The notes below the pieces were generated by a model, which saw only the letters and a program-made list of their open reading frames with translations, had not been told where the DNA came from and made no database searches. From positions 1-64,000 of the forward strand of contig JANOJL010000023.1 of the NCBI GenBank assembly GCA_031418715.1: a stretch of 64,000 bases of DNA, read 5' to 3'. Below are positions 25,624 to 34,297 of the stretch, in pieces. The DNA comes from JANMDU01 sp031418715 (GTDB lineage Bacteria > Pseudomonadota > Gammaproteobacteria > Burkholderiales > Burkholderiaceae_C). Every line of letters begins with the position of its first letter. The stretch's first letter is position 1. The position numbers were made by a program, and so were the translations under genes.

Positions 25624-26421
25624 TTAACCGTGTGAGCGCAATTTCAGTTCCGCATCAAGCGCTTGATTCGCCGCAAACACATCGCCAATCAGCAAAATGC
25701 TAGGGCTTTCTAATTTGAAAGTGATCACGTCATCGGCCAATGCACCGAGCGTGGTGTGATGGATGCGCTGCTGCGGCAAGCTGGCATGCTGCACCACGGC
25801 TACGGGGGTGCGAGCAGGCAAACCCGCAAGCAAACCGGCGCTGATGTGCGCCACGCCGCTCACGCCCATGTAGACGACGAGGCTGAGCTTGGCTTGCGCG
25901 GCGGTGTGCGCGAGCAGTTGCCAATCGGGCCCTCGGTGTTGATCTATACCAGGCTTGGCGTGGCCGGTGATGAAAACCACGCCGTGGGCATGATCGCGGT
26001 GCGTGAGTGGTGAGCCAAGCGCGGTAGCCGCAGCTAAGCCAGAGGTGATGCCGTTGACCACTTCCACTTCGATGCCTGCCGCTTGCAACGCTTCAACTTC
26101 TTCGCCGCCACGTCCGAAGATGAAGGGATCACCGCCTTTCAAGCGCACCACCGTTTCACCTTCTTTGGCGGCCAGGATCATGAGTTTTTCAATGAAGGCT
26201 TGCGGCGTGGATTTGCAGCCGCCGCGCTTGCCGACCTGCACGATGCGGGCATTCCTTGAAGCATGCGACAGGATAGCTTCGTTCACCAAATCGTCCACGA
26301 GGATGACGGTGGCGCTGGCAATCGCTTTGGCGGCTTTGAAGGTGAGCAAATCTGGATCGCCCGGGCCAGCGCCAACGAGCAATACTTTGCCTTGGAATAC
26401 GGAAGGAATATTGTTTTTCAT
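25624..26421 (-). CDS. cobA: Uroporphyrinogen-III C-methyltransferase (SUMT)
   Basis: Methylates uroporphyrinogen III twice with S-adenosylmethionine to give precorrin-2, the first step to siroheme. The 265-residue protein has the N-terminal VLLVGAGPGDPDLLTFKA, the VRLKGGDPFIFGRGGEE motif and GITSGLAAATALGSPLTHR. Its ATG overlaps the ybiB stop by 4 bp. It is the last member of the nirB-nirD-nasA-ybiB-cobA run, which supplies siroheme for the nitrite reductase NirB in the same cluster. Confidence 0.95.
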   Translation of the reverse strand: MKNNIPSVFQGKVLLVGAGPGDPDLLTFKAAKAIASATVILVDDLVNEAILSHASRNARIVQVGKRGGCKSTPQAFIEKLMILAAKEGETVVRLKGGDPFIFGRGGEEVEALQAAGIEVEVVNGITSGLAAATALGSPLTHRDHAHGVVFITGHAKPGIDQHRGPDWQLLAHTAAQAKLSLVVYMGVSGVAHISAGLLAGLPARTPVAVVQHASLPQQRIHHTTLGALADDVITFKLESPSILLIGDVFAANQALDAELKLRSHG

Positions 26422-27386
26422 GTTGCTTTCATCATGAGACGCATGAGATGCAAGATGTGTTCCACCTGAGCGGCAATCGGCGCGGGAACAGGCTTTTCAT
26501 GGGTAAGCACTTGTTGGATGTAGACCGCAGTGGTAGCCGCATCGCAGGTTTTGGGCAGATCGGGTAGGGTAGCCAAACTGCCTTCTTGCGTGTCACACAG
26601 GGCGATGGGCAGGCCATTGACAAAACCATCCATGCGTGGGCGGCGGCGCGCATCGGCCACCGCTTCGCCTTCTGTGCCGCGCAGCAGCATCGCATTTTGA
26701 GATGTGAGCTGCAAAGTCTCGGTCATGGAATCCAAGTATTCGGGATGGGTGTAACTCGTGACGATCAGCGCATCTTTACGACAGGTCGGATTCATCAATT
26801 TCACCAAGCTATGCGCTGGATTACGCAGCCCAATCGTGCGGCGCACGTCGAGCAAGCGCTGCAAAGCCGGGGAGAGCTGCGCTGTAGGCAAAAACGTAGG
26901 CTTGTCGTTCACTATCAAATTTATAGCGCGTTGCGCAATTTCTATAACGGGCAGAGGCTCATTTTGCTTAAAAATAGCACCAAATACAGCTTCATGTACC
27001 GCCTGCGTGGGGATGCGGCTGACCTCAGTCGTACAGCCGTGAACCAACACAGAAAAACCATGCACTGCGCCTTCGCGTGCGAGCAGCGCGGCCAGCAGGG
27101 TCGTCAAACCGGGGAGCTTTCGCGCCCCGTTGTAACTCGGGATCACCACCACAGGCTGCGTACATGAGACAAGCTGCATGCGCGCTTGCACCGCATCCAA
27201 AAATCCCGCCATCTCCAGCGGCGTTTCTCCTTTGACGCGCATCGCAATACAAAACGCGCCAATCTCCAAATCCGTCAAAGCGCCATCCAGCACCTGCCCC
27301 AGCAAATCCGCAGCTTGTTCCCGCGTGAGCGAGCGAGCACCTTCCTTGCCTCGGCCGATTTCTTTGATGTAGTGTGCGATTGCCAT
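26418..27386 (-). CDS. ybiB: YbiB/TrpD2-like DNA-binding protein with in-frame repeat insertion
   Basis: A 322-residue member of the glycosyl transferase family 3-like group related to anthranilate phosphoribosyltransferase. E. coli YbiB (TrpD2) lacks that enzyme activity and binds nucleic acids. Seen here: the N-terminal helical domain (LTREQAADLLGQVLDGALTD), ALLAREGAVHGFSVLVHGC and VVVIPSYNGARKLPGLTTLL. Residues ~136-159 (FKQNEPLPVIEIAQRAINLI) are encoded by a dispersed-repeat copy. It sits between nasA and cobA, overlapping cobA by 4 bp, so it is part of the nitrate operon, though no role there is known. Confidence 0.88.
   Translation of the reverse strand: MAIAHYIKEIGRGKEGARSLTREQAADLLGQVLDGALTDLEIGAFCIAMRVKGETPLEMAGFLDAVQARMQLVSCTQPVVVIPSYNGARKLPGLTTLLAALLAREGAVHGFSVLVHGCTTEVSRIPTQAVHEAVFGAIFKQNEPLPVIEIAQRAINLIVNDKPTFLPTAQLSPALQRLLDVRRTIGLRNPAHSLVKLMNPTCRKDALIVTSYTHPEYLDSMTETLQLTSQNAMLLRGTEGEAVADARRRPRMDGFVNGLPIALCDTQEGSLATLPDLPKTCDAATTAVYIQQVLTHEKPVPAPIAAQVEHILHLMRLMMKAT
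26910..26982 (-). repeat. Dispersed TGCGCAGAG element, copy 8 (inside ybiB)
   Basis: On the minus strand: GCCTCTGCCCGTTATAGAAA, then TTGCGCAACGCGCTATAAAT. Translated in frame as PLPVIEIAQRAINLIVN. Confidence 0.88.
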
Positions 27387-27431
27387 AACCTAGATTGTCA
27401 CGCATGCTTCATCACTTTCAGTGATAAGCAT

Positions 27432-27488
27432 TTTCTAAGCGAAATTGGCTTTTCGCCGTTATAAAACCTTCGCAGAGCGCTATTAAAA
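27432..27488 (+). repeat. Dispersed TGCGCAGAG element, copy 9
   Basis: TTTTCGCCGTTATAAAACCT, then TCGCAGAGCGCTATTAAAAA, between nasA and ybiB. The tail is less well kept. Its strand is opposite to the operon. Confidence 0.8.
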
Positions 27489-27517
27489 AGCAAAGTGATG
27501 GCAGCTTGGGCAGCTCA

Positions 27518-30346
27518 TCAAGCCATGCTGGGTTGCGCGTTGCTTTGTTGAATGCGGATGATTTTCTTGAGTTGTGGCACACAGCTGCCGCAATTCGTGC
27601 CGCATTTGAGTTGCGTTTGCAAGGCGAGGAGTTGCTTGGCCTCGTTGCCTTCGCAAGTCTTTAAATAATCTGTGATCTCAAATTCACTCACATTGAAGCA
27701 GGAGCAGATTTGGTTGCCTTTGCTTTGAATCGCTATCGGCGCTTTTGCACCCGGGGAGAGCAGCAAGCGACCATAGGATTGCGCATCAAGCTCGTCTTGC
27801 AGCAGGGTTTTGATCCAGCTTTCAGCGCTCACATCGCCAGCGAGGACGAAGCCTTGGAGTTGCGCCTTGCCACTGGGCAGGCGTACGAGTCTTGCAGTGC
27901 GGCGCTGGCCGCGTTTTTTATCTTCGTAGCGTAGGGTGTCCGCGCTGTTCAAGCCGAGCAAGGCTTCGACGCGAGCGAGGCTGTCGTCTTCAGGAGCGTA
28001 ATTGGCAGCAGCGCGAAAGACAATACCGCGTTGGGTGGATGCGTTGGCCTCATTGCTCTCTCTGCCGAAAGGTGTGCAGCTTGAGAATTCAAATCGCGCC
28101 ATGAGATTTTGCAGCTCGGAGCGTGTGGTGTGTGCGCTTTCTTCGGGCAACCAAGCCACGGCGAGTAAGTTCCAAGGCAGCTCAGCTTTGAGGATTTTGA
28201 CAGCAGCGTGTTTGAGCTCAGGCTGTTTGCTGATCGGGCAATAGCTGCTGGTGGTGATCGCATTCACCCCGCCGATGCGCTCACCGTTGCTGCTGCGCCC
28301 GCTCAAAAATTCGCTGCCCCAATGCATGGCGATGAAGGCTTGCGTGACGTTGACTTCGCTACTGGCTTGCACAGGTAGCAAAATCGAGCCGCGTTTGCTG
28401 GTCACATGCACCAGATCGCCCTCTTTCAGGAGGCGGCGATTCATGTCTTGCGCATTCATTTGCACTACTGGCTCAGGCACGTGGCCAAAGAGTCTGCCCA
28501 AAGTGCCTGTGCGGCTCATACCGTGCCATTGGTCCCTGAGCCTTCCTGTGGTCAGACTGAAGGGGAAGCGTGATTCGCGCTGCTCGGCGACAGGTTTGTA
28601 GGCATGTGAGACAAATTTTGCTTTGCCATCTGGTGTGGGATAAATGCCATCTTCATACAGACGCGCTTTGCCTTGCGTGTCGCCGGGCAGATAAGGCCAC
28701 TGCTGAGGCGCTTGATCGAGCAGGGCGTAGCTCAATCCCGTGATATCTAAATCGCGGCCAGCGGTGGAGGCTTTGTGTTCTTCCCAAATCTCCTCGGGGT
28801 TCGCGTAGTTCAGAAAATTAATTGGGTTTGAGGCAGAAATTAATTGTGTTCTGACCCCAATTAATTTCTCCAAGCGCTGGGCGAAGTCTTGGGCGATTTG
28901 CCAATCGTGGCGCGCTTCGCCGGGGGCGGGGATGGCTGCACGAACCCGGGTGATGCGGCGTTCGCTGTTGGTGACTGTGCCTTCTTTTTCGCCCCAGGTG
29001 CTGGCGGGCAGCAAGAGATCGGCATAGCGTGCGGTTTCTGTCGTGAGATAGGCTTCTTGCAACACCACGATCTCAGCGCGTTCCAAGGCGCGGCGCACGA
29101 GGGCTTGATCGGGCATGCTTTGCGCGGGATTTGTACAAGCAATCCAGAGCGCTTTGATTTCGCCGTCGGCTGCGGCTTGAAACATTTCTACCGCCGTTTT
29201 ACCGGGTTTGCTCGGCACATCAGAGATACCCCAGAGCGCAGCGACCTCAGCACGGTGCTCGGGATTGGCCATGTTGCGGTGTGCAGAAATCAAATTCGCC
29301 AAGCCGCCCACTTCACGCCCACCCATCGCATTGGGCTGGCCCGTGAGGGAGAAGGGGCCAGCGCCGGGTTTACCGATGTGTGCGGTAGCCAAATGCAGGT
29401 TGATCAGCGAGGCGTTTTTTGCTGTGCCACTGCTGGATTGATTCAGGCCTTGGCAATACAGGCTGAGTGTGGCGGAGCTGGTGGCAAACAGTTTGGCTGC
29501 CGCAAATAAATCCTCTTTCTTGATACCACAAGTTTGCGCCACGCTCTCGGGGGTGTACTCGCGCACGAGGGTTTTCAGCTGATCAAAGCCATGGGTGTGT
29601 GCCGCGATGTAGGCCGTATCCATCCAGCCTTCCCAAAGCATGATGTGCAGCATGCCGTTGAACAGTGCTACATCGGTGCCGGGCAAGAGCGGCAAATACA
29701 GATCGGCAATCTCGGCGGTATCGGTCTTCCTCGGATCAGCAAAAATAATTTTGAGCTGCGGGTTGTTTTTCTTGGCCTCTTCAATCCGGCGAAACAAGAT
29801 CGGATGCGCGTAGGCGGTGTTGCTGCCGACGATGAAAATACAACTCGCATGATTCACATCGTCGTAGCATGCAGGCGGTGCGTCTGCCCCCAGTGTTTGT
29901 TTGTAGCCCGCCACTGCGCTGCTCATGCACAAGCGAGAATTGGTATCGACGTTGTTCGAGCCAATCTGGCCTTTGACGAGTTTGTTGAAAACGTAATAGT
30001 CTTCCGTGAGCAATTGCCCGCTGATATAAAAGCCCACTGCATCTGCGCCATGCTCTTGAATGACTTGTGCAAAAGAGGTGGCGGCGAAATCGAGTGCGCT
30101 ATCCCAAGAAACGGCTTTGGCCTTCTCACCACGATGCTCGCGCCGCATCGGCTGTAGGAGCCGCGTTTGCATCGTGATCGGCGCGCTGGCGGTGAGCGCA
30201 AGCGTTGAGCCTTTGGTACAGAGTTTGCCAAAATTAGCTGGGTGATCTGGATCGCCGCGCACCCCAGTGATCTGAGCGCCCTCGCTTTCAATGATCACGC
30301 CGCAGCCCACGCCGCAATACGGGCAGGTGCTTTTCGTCTCTTTCAT
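27518..30346 (-). CDS. nasA: Assimilatory nitrate reductase catalytic subunit
   Basis: Molybdopterin enzyme reducing nitrate to nitrite in the cytoplasm, 942 residues. The N-terminal 4Fe-4S motif is CPYCGVGCGV with a later CTKGS; the Mo-cofactor region includes DTNSRLCMSSAVAGY and GQPNAMGGREVGG. The C-terminus carries a BFD-like [2Fe-2S] domain (CSCFNVSEFEI...CGTNCGSCVPQL), usual for NasA enzymes. Residues ~493-512 (LIGVRTQLISASNPINFLN) are encoded by a palindromic repeat (28811-28869), a different family from the TGCGCAGAG element. It is 7 bp after nirD in the nirBD-nasA operon. Confidence 0.95.
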   Translation of the reverse strand: MKETKSTCPYCGVGCGVIIESEGAQITGVRGDPDHPANFGKLCTKGSTLALTASAPITMQTRLLQPMRREHRGEKAKAVSWDSALDFAATSFAQVIQEHGADAVGFYISGQLLTEDYYVFNKLVKGQIGSNNVDTNSRLCMSSAVAGYKQTLGADAPPACYDDVNHASCIFIVGSNTAYAHPILFRRIEEAKKNNPQLKIIFADPRKTDTAEIADLYLPLLPGTDVALFNGMLHIMLWEGWMDTAYIAAHTHGFDQLKTLVREYTPESVAQTCGIKKEDLFAAAKLFATSSATLSLYCQGLNQSSSGTAKNASLINLHLATAHIGKPGAGPFSLTGQPNAMGGREVGGLANLISAHRNMANPEHRAEVAALWGISDVPSKPGKTAVEMFQAAADGEIKALWIACTNPAQSMPDQALVRRALERAEIVVLQEAYLTTETARYADLLLPASTWGEKEGTVTNSERRITRVRAAIPAPGEARHDWQIAQDFAQRLEKLIGVRTQLISASNPINFLNYANPEEIWEEHKASTAGRDLDITGLSYALLDQAPQQWPYLPGDTQGKARLYEDGIYPTPDGKAKFVSHAYKPVAEQRESRFPFSLTTGRLRDQWHGMSRTGTLGRLFGHVPEPVVQMNAQDMNRRLLKEGDLVHVTSKRGSILLPVQASSEVNVTQAFIAMHWGSEFLSGRSSNGERIGGVNAITTSSYCPISKQPELKHAAVKILKAELPWNLLAVAWLPEESAHTTRSELQNLMARFEFSSCTPFGRESNEANASTQRGIVFRAAANYAPEDDSLARVEALLGLNSADTLRYEDKKRGQRRTARLVRLPSGKAQLQGFVLAGDVSAESWIKTLLQDELDAQSYGRLLLSPGAKAPIAIQSKGNQICSCFNVSEFEITDYLKTCEGNEAKQLLALQTQLKCGTNCGSCVPQLKKIIRIQQSNAQPSMA
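28811..28869. repeat. AATTAATT/GACCCC palindromic repeat inside nasA
   Basis: Perfect 11-bp arms AGAAATTAATT (28835-28845) and AATTAATTTCT (28859-28869) around the loop GTGTTCTGACCCC, preceded by a third half-arm GAAAATTAATTGGG. It resembles the short palindromes often found near REP-associated transposases. It is read through in frame. Confidence 0.8.
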
Positions 30347-30353
30347 TGCGCAA

Positions 30354-30737
30354 TTAAACCAGAGCTGTTCTGCGTGCTGGCCCGGCTATTGGGCGAGTTT
30401 CGTCAATAGCATGAGAAGCTAACTCAGCAGTGTCTAAATACACTTCACCATCTTTGATCTGTACAGCAAACTTCGGTGTGCAGCCTTCATCGGGTGCTTT
30501 GGCGCAACCGTCTGCTAAACCGATGTTCCAGTTGTGCAAAGGGCAAGCCACCGATGTGCCATGCACGATGCCTTGGCTCAGAGGGCCACCTTTGTGCGGG
30601 CAGCGATCAAGCAGAGCGAAGACTTGATCCTCGCTATTGCGAAACACCGCCACATCCATGCCTTGATCTCGCGTAACGCGGCGCGAGCCGAGCACAGGGA
30701 TGTCGGTGACGAGACAGATTTTTTTCCAATTATTCAT
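30354..30737 (-). CDS. nirD: Nitrite reductase [NAD(P)H] small subunit
   Basis: Rieske-type small subunit of the assimilatory nitrite reductase, 127 residues from the ATG at 30737. The cluster ligands are in CPHKGGPLSQ and CPLHNW. The frame is open further upstream, but that part is the A/T-rich loop and arm of a hairpin repeat, so I place the start at MNNWKKI. It lies between nirB and nasA; the gap to nirB is filled by the hairpin element 30763-30905. Confidence 0.93.
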   Translation of the reverse strand: MNNWKKICLVTDIPVLGSRRVTRDQGMDVAVFRNSEDQVFALLDRCPHKGGPLSQGIVHGTSVACPLHNWNIGLADGCAKAPDEGCTPKFAVQIKDGEVYLDTAELASHAIDETRPIAGPARRTALV

Positions 30738-30762
30738 ATTTTTTAAGAGAGAGAATTCAATA

Positions 30763-30905
30763 CCGGACGCAGAAGACGCAAAGGTTACGCAGAAGACGCA
30801 AAAAAAGACAAAAAAAGAATTCAAAAAGAAAAGCAATTCCAAATCATTTTGCATTTTTCTTTTTTGTTATTTTTTCTGCGTAACCTCTGCGTCTTCTGCG
30901 TCCGG
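30763..30905. repeat. Large ACGCAGA hairpin element between nirB and nirD
   Basis: Left arm starts CCGGACGCAGAAGACGCAAA and continues AGGTTACGCAGAA. The right arm is its reverse complement with one mismatch over ~32 bp. The arms contain ACGCAGAAG-type tandem units. The ~75-bp loop is very A/T rich. In the nirBD mRNA it would form a long stem between the two coding regions. Confidence 0.9.
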
Positions 30906-30932
30906 AAGTTTGTATTTGGTATTTTTGATTCT

Positions 30933-33377
30933 TTAGGCCGCCAAAGCCTCAAACTGCCGTGTATCCACAGCCGCTTTGTCGAATTCGAACCAAGGATCGG
31001 GCTCGCCATCCAAAGCGAATTGCAATCGTTCCCAAAGCGCCTTGCGCCCTTCGTGATCGTCCAAGATTTTCTTCTTCACATAATCCAGACCGACGCGCGA
31101 GACGTAATGCACGGTGCGCTCTAGATACCAGCCTTCTTGACGATACAGCTCGCAGAAAGCGCCGGTGTATTCGAGCACTTCTTCTGGTGTTTTTAGCTTG
31201 ACAAAGAAATGCGCCACCTCGGTTTTGATGCCGCCGTTGCCAGCCACATACATTTCCCAGCCGCTGTCCACACCGATGATGCCGACATCTTTGATACCCG
31301 CTTCAGCACAATTGCGCGGGCAACCGCTCACTGCAAATTTCACTTTGTGAGGAGCGTACATGCGCCACATGGCGCGCTCTAAATCTTTGCCCATTTGCGT
31401 GGAGTCTTGCGTGCCCATGCGGCACCATTCGCTGCCCACGCAAGTCTTCACGGTGCGCAAGGCTTTGGCGTAGGCATGGCCAGAAGGCATACCAATGTCT
31501 TTCCAGACGTTGACCAAATCTTCCTTTTTCACGCCCAGTAAATCAATGCGCTGGCCGCCTGTGACTTTCACTGTAGGGATCTTGTATTTATCCACCGCGT
31601 TGGCAATGCGGCGCAGCTCATCAGCAGTCGTCTCGCCGCCCCACATGCGCGGGATCACGGAATAGGTGCCGTCTTTTTGTATATTCGCATGCGAACGCTC
31701 ATTGATGAAGCGGCTTTGCGGATCGTCTTTGGCTTCCTTGGGCCAGCTAGAGGTGACGTAATAGTTCAGGGCAGGGCGGCAAGATGAACAGCCGTTGGGC
31801 GTTTTCCAATCCATGGATGTCATCACATCGCCAATCGTCAGTAGCTTGTTTGCCACAATCGCATCACGCACCGCTTGATGGCCATGATCGGTACAGCCAC
31901 ACATGGCTTTGAGTTTGGGTGTGGCCGAATAATCGCCACCAGCGGTGAACATCAAAATCTGCTCCACCAATCCCGTGCAAGAGCCGCACGAGGCGCTGGC
32001 TTTTGTGTGTTTTTTCACTTCATCCAAAGTGAACAATCCCTTCTCACGAATCGCTTTGCAAATCGTGCCTTTATTTACACCATTGCAGCCGCAAACTTCA
32101 TCGCTATCCGCCATGCTCGATGCTTTGGTGTGGCCTTGGTGACCGACATCGCCAATGCCATTGTTAATCGCCGCCTCGCCAAACATCAGCTTGTCGCGGA
32201 TATCGCTCACGTTTTTGCCATCGCGCAGCAGTTTGAAATAGTAGCTACCGTCCACCGTGTCGCCATAAAGGCATGCGCCCACGAGCTTATTGTCTTTGAG
32301 CACGAGTTTTTTGTAGACGCCGCCAAACGGATCGCTCATCACGATCTCTTCAAAACCCTCTCCGCCTGTGAAGTTGCCAGCGGAGAACAGATCAATACCC
32401 GTCACTTTGAGTTTGGTGGAGGTGAGCGAGCCTTGATAACGCCCGATGCCAAATTGCGCCAAATGATTCGCAGCTACTTTGGCTTGCTCAAACAAAGGTG
32501 CGACCAAACCATAAGCTATGCCGCGATGTGCTGCGCATTCTCCGACGCTGTAAATCCGCGCATCGGTCACAGTTTGCATTGTGTCATTCACCACAATGCC
32601 TTTGTCGCAATGCAGGCGCATGCTTTGCGCGAGTTCGACGTTCGGGCGAATGCCTACAGCCATCACCACCAAATCCGCAGGAATTTCTTTGCCATCTTTG
32701 AATTTCAAAGCCATCACACGGCCATCTTTGTCGGGGATGAGCTCTTGCGTTTGCGCCCCCATCATGAATGAGAGCCCACGGTGTTCCAAAGATTTGCGTA
32801 GCAAACCACCAGCCACATCATCCAACTGACGCTCCATCAGCCAAGGCATCACATGAATCACTGTTACGTCCATGCCGCGCAGCATCAGGCCATTGGCTGC
32901 TTCTAGCCCAAGCAAGCCACCACCGATCACGACGGCTTTTTTGTATTTCTTCGCAGCGTCAATCATTGCATTGGTATCTGCAATGTCGCGGTAGGCAATC
33001 ACGCCTTTCAGATCTTTGCCGGGCACAGGCAAGATGAAGGGATTCGAGCCAGTACACATCAGCAAACGGTCGTATTCCACTTCTGTGCCATCTTCCGAGC
33101 GAACAATGCGCTTGATGCGATCCACCTCAATCACTTTTTTGCCTGCATGCAAAGTGATGTTGTTCTCTTTGTACCATTCCCAGCTGTTGAGCACGATCTC
33201 ATCGAGCGTTTGTTCGCCAGCGAGCACGGGGCTCAGCAGAATCCGGTTGTAGTTAGGATGTGGTTCTGCACCAAAGACGGTGATGTCATACAACTCTGGT
33301 GCAATTTTAAGCAACTCTTCAATCGTGCGCACGCCTGCCATGCCATTGCCAACCATCACCAACTTCGATTTCTTCAT
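30933..33377 (-). CDS. nirB: Nitrite reductase [NAD(P)H] large subunit
   Basis: Cytoplasmic siroheme enzyme reducing nitrite to ammonium, 814 residues. Order: FAD/NAD(P) binding (VMVGNGMAGVRTIEELL; VVIGGGLLGLEAANGL), BFD-like [2Fe-2S] domains (CGCNGVNKGTICKAI; CGSCTGLVEQ), then the sulfite/nitrite reductase domain with siroheme/4Fe-4S ligands CVGSEWCRMG and CPRNCAEAGIKD. First gene of nirB-nirD-nasA-ybiB-cobA. A sigma-54-type promoter (33409-33423) and an NtrC-type site (33442-33456) lie upstream, which fits control by nitrogen limitation. Confidence 0.97.
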   Translation of the reverse strand: MKKSKLVMVGNGMAGVRTIEELLKIAPELYDITVFGAEPHPNYNRILLSPVLAGEQTLDEIVLNSWEWYKENNITLHAGKKVIEVDRIKRIVRSEDGTEVEYDRLLMCTGSNPFILPVPGKDLKGVIAYRDIADTNAMIDAAKKYKKAVVIGGGLLGLEAANGLMLRGMDVTVIHVMPWLMERQLDDVAGGLLRKSLEHRGLSFMMGAQTQELIPDKDGRVMALKFKDGKEIPADLVVMAVGIRPNVELAQSMRLHCDKGIVVNDTMQTVTDARIYSVGECAAHRGIAYGLVAPLFEQAKVAANHLAQFGIGRYQGSLTSTKLKVTGIDLFSAGNFTGGEGFEEIVMSDPFGGVYKKLVLKDNKLVGACLYGDTVDGSYYFKLLRDGKNVSDIRDKLMFGEAAINNGIGDVGHQGHTKASSMADSDEVCGCNGVNKGTICKAIREKGLFTLDEVKKHTKASASCGSCTGLVEQILMFTAGGDYSATPKLKAMCGCTDHGHQAVRDAIVANKLLTIGDVMTSMDWKTPNGCSSCRPALNYYVTSSWPKEAKDDPQSRFINERSHANIQKDGTYSVIPRMWGGETTADELRRIANAVDKYKIPTVKVTGGQRIDLLGVKKEDLVNVWKDIGMPSGHAYAKALRTVKTCVGSEWCRMGTQDSTQMGKDLERAMWRMYAPHKVKFAVSGCPRNCAEAGIKDVGIIGVDSGWEMYVAGNGGIKTEVAHFFVKLKTPEEVLEYTGAFCELYRQEGWYLERTVHYVSRVGLDYVKKKILDDHEGRKALWERLQFALDGEPDPWFEFDKAAVDTRQFEALAA

Positions 33378-33408
33378 TCTTAACCTCCGGATATTGGCTT
33401 GGGAGAGT

Positions 33409-33423
33409 GCAAGTGCTGTGCCA
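33409..33423 (-). promoter_or_regulatory. Sigma-54 promoter of nirB
   Basis: On the minus strand TGGCAC-AGCAC-TTGC, an exact match to the -24/-12 consensus TGGCAC-N5-TTGC. The expected start near 33397 gives a ~20-nt leader to the nirB ATG at 33377. Confidence 0.82.
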
Positions 33424-33441
33424 ATGCCAATCTTCAGAGTC

Positions 33442-33456
33442 GCACCTTATTGGTGC
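33442..33456. promoter_or_regulatory. NtrC-type binding site upstream of nirB
   Basis: GCACC-TTATT-GGTGC, matching the NtrC dyad (GCAC-N5-GTGC type). Centre about 50 bp upstream of the predicted start. The same dyad with a different spacer sequence occurs upstream of narK. Confidence 0.65.
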
Positions 33457-33507
33457 TGAAACGAAGGAGTTGGCCAACTCGCTCAGCTTACTGAGACAAT
33501 CTGCACC

Positions 33508-34242
33508 ATGACCGAACCGATCCGCCTAGCCAAACGCCTTTCTCAAATGCTTCCATGCTCGCGCAGCCAAGCCGAGCAATACATTGAAGGCGGTTGGGTG
33601 AGGGTGAATGGCCAGATTCAAGAAAGCCCGCAGCACAAGGTGACGAATGAAATCATCGAGCTAGATAAAAACGCCACGCTCTTGGAGAGCTTGCCGATGA
33701 CGATCCTGCTGCACAAACCAGCTGGCTTTGACTGGGGCGATGGTCGCAAGCCAGCGGGTGAGCTGCTGATTGAGGCTAAACGAAGTAAAGCAGATGCATC
33801 TGGCGTGCGCTTGCTCAAGCGGCATTTCAAAGAGCAAGCCTGTGTTACCCCGCTGGAAGTGGGAGCCAGTGGCTTGATCGTATTCACGCAAGATTTCCGG
33901 ATCCATCGCAAGCTCTGGGAAGGCGCGTCATTGGTAGAAAACGAAACTATTGTGGATGTGACAGGCGAAGTGACGGAAGATATTTTGCTGGTGATGAACC
34001 GCCCATTCATCCGGCATGACCGCTTGCAGCTCCACGCCAAAGTCGCTTTGAGCAAACGCACCGAGAAGATCACTGGGTTGCGCTTTGCAGTTAAAGGCAG
34101 CAAGCCGGGTAGCATCGCGATGCTTTGCGAGCATCTCGGTTTGCAAATCGCAGGCATGAAGCGCATTCGCGTGGCGCGCGTGCCGCTGGCTGATTTGCCA
34201 GCAGGCCAATGGCGGTTCTTACAAAGCCACGAGCGATTCTGA
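33508..34242 (+). CDS. RsuA-family pseudouridine-synthase-like protein lacking the catalytic Asp
   Basis: A 244-residue protein. Residues ~5-55 are an S4 RNA-binding domain (LAKRLSQMLPCSRSQAEQYI then GGWVRVNG). The rest follows the RsuA/RluB/RluF fold, with LLHKPAGFDWGDG and the ending GLQIAGMKRIRVARVPL. At the active site, where the family has RLDxxSxGL, this protein has TPLEVGASGLIVFT, so the catalytic aspartate appears to be glutamate and the arginine is lost. It may bind rRNA without modifying it. Divergent from nirB. Confidence 0.82.
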   Translation: MTEPIRLAKRLSQMLPCSRSQAEQYIEGGWVRVNGQIQESPQHKVTNEIIELDKNATLLESLPMTILLHKPAGFDWGDGRKPAGELLIEAKRSKADASGVRLLKRHFKEQACVTPLEVGASGLIVFTQDFRIHRKLWEGASLVENETIVDVTGEVTEDILLVMNRPFIRHDRLQLHAKVALSKRTEKITGLRFAVKGSKPGSIAMLCEHLGLQIAGMKRIRVARVPLADLPAGQWRFLQSHERF

Positions 34243-34297
34243 ATCTTTCAACGGTGCATGCCTCACAACAGGGCGCAAATCTTGCTTAAACTGGTGC

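Noticed and set aside
30738..30854. N-terminal extension of nirD
   Set aside because: The open frame there is the loop and arm of the hairpin element; the known NirD N-terminus starts at 30737.
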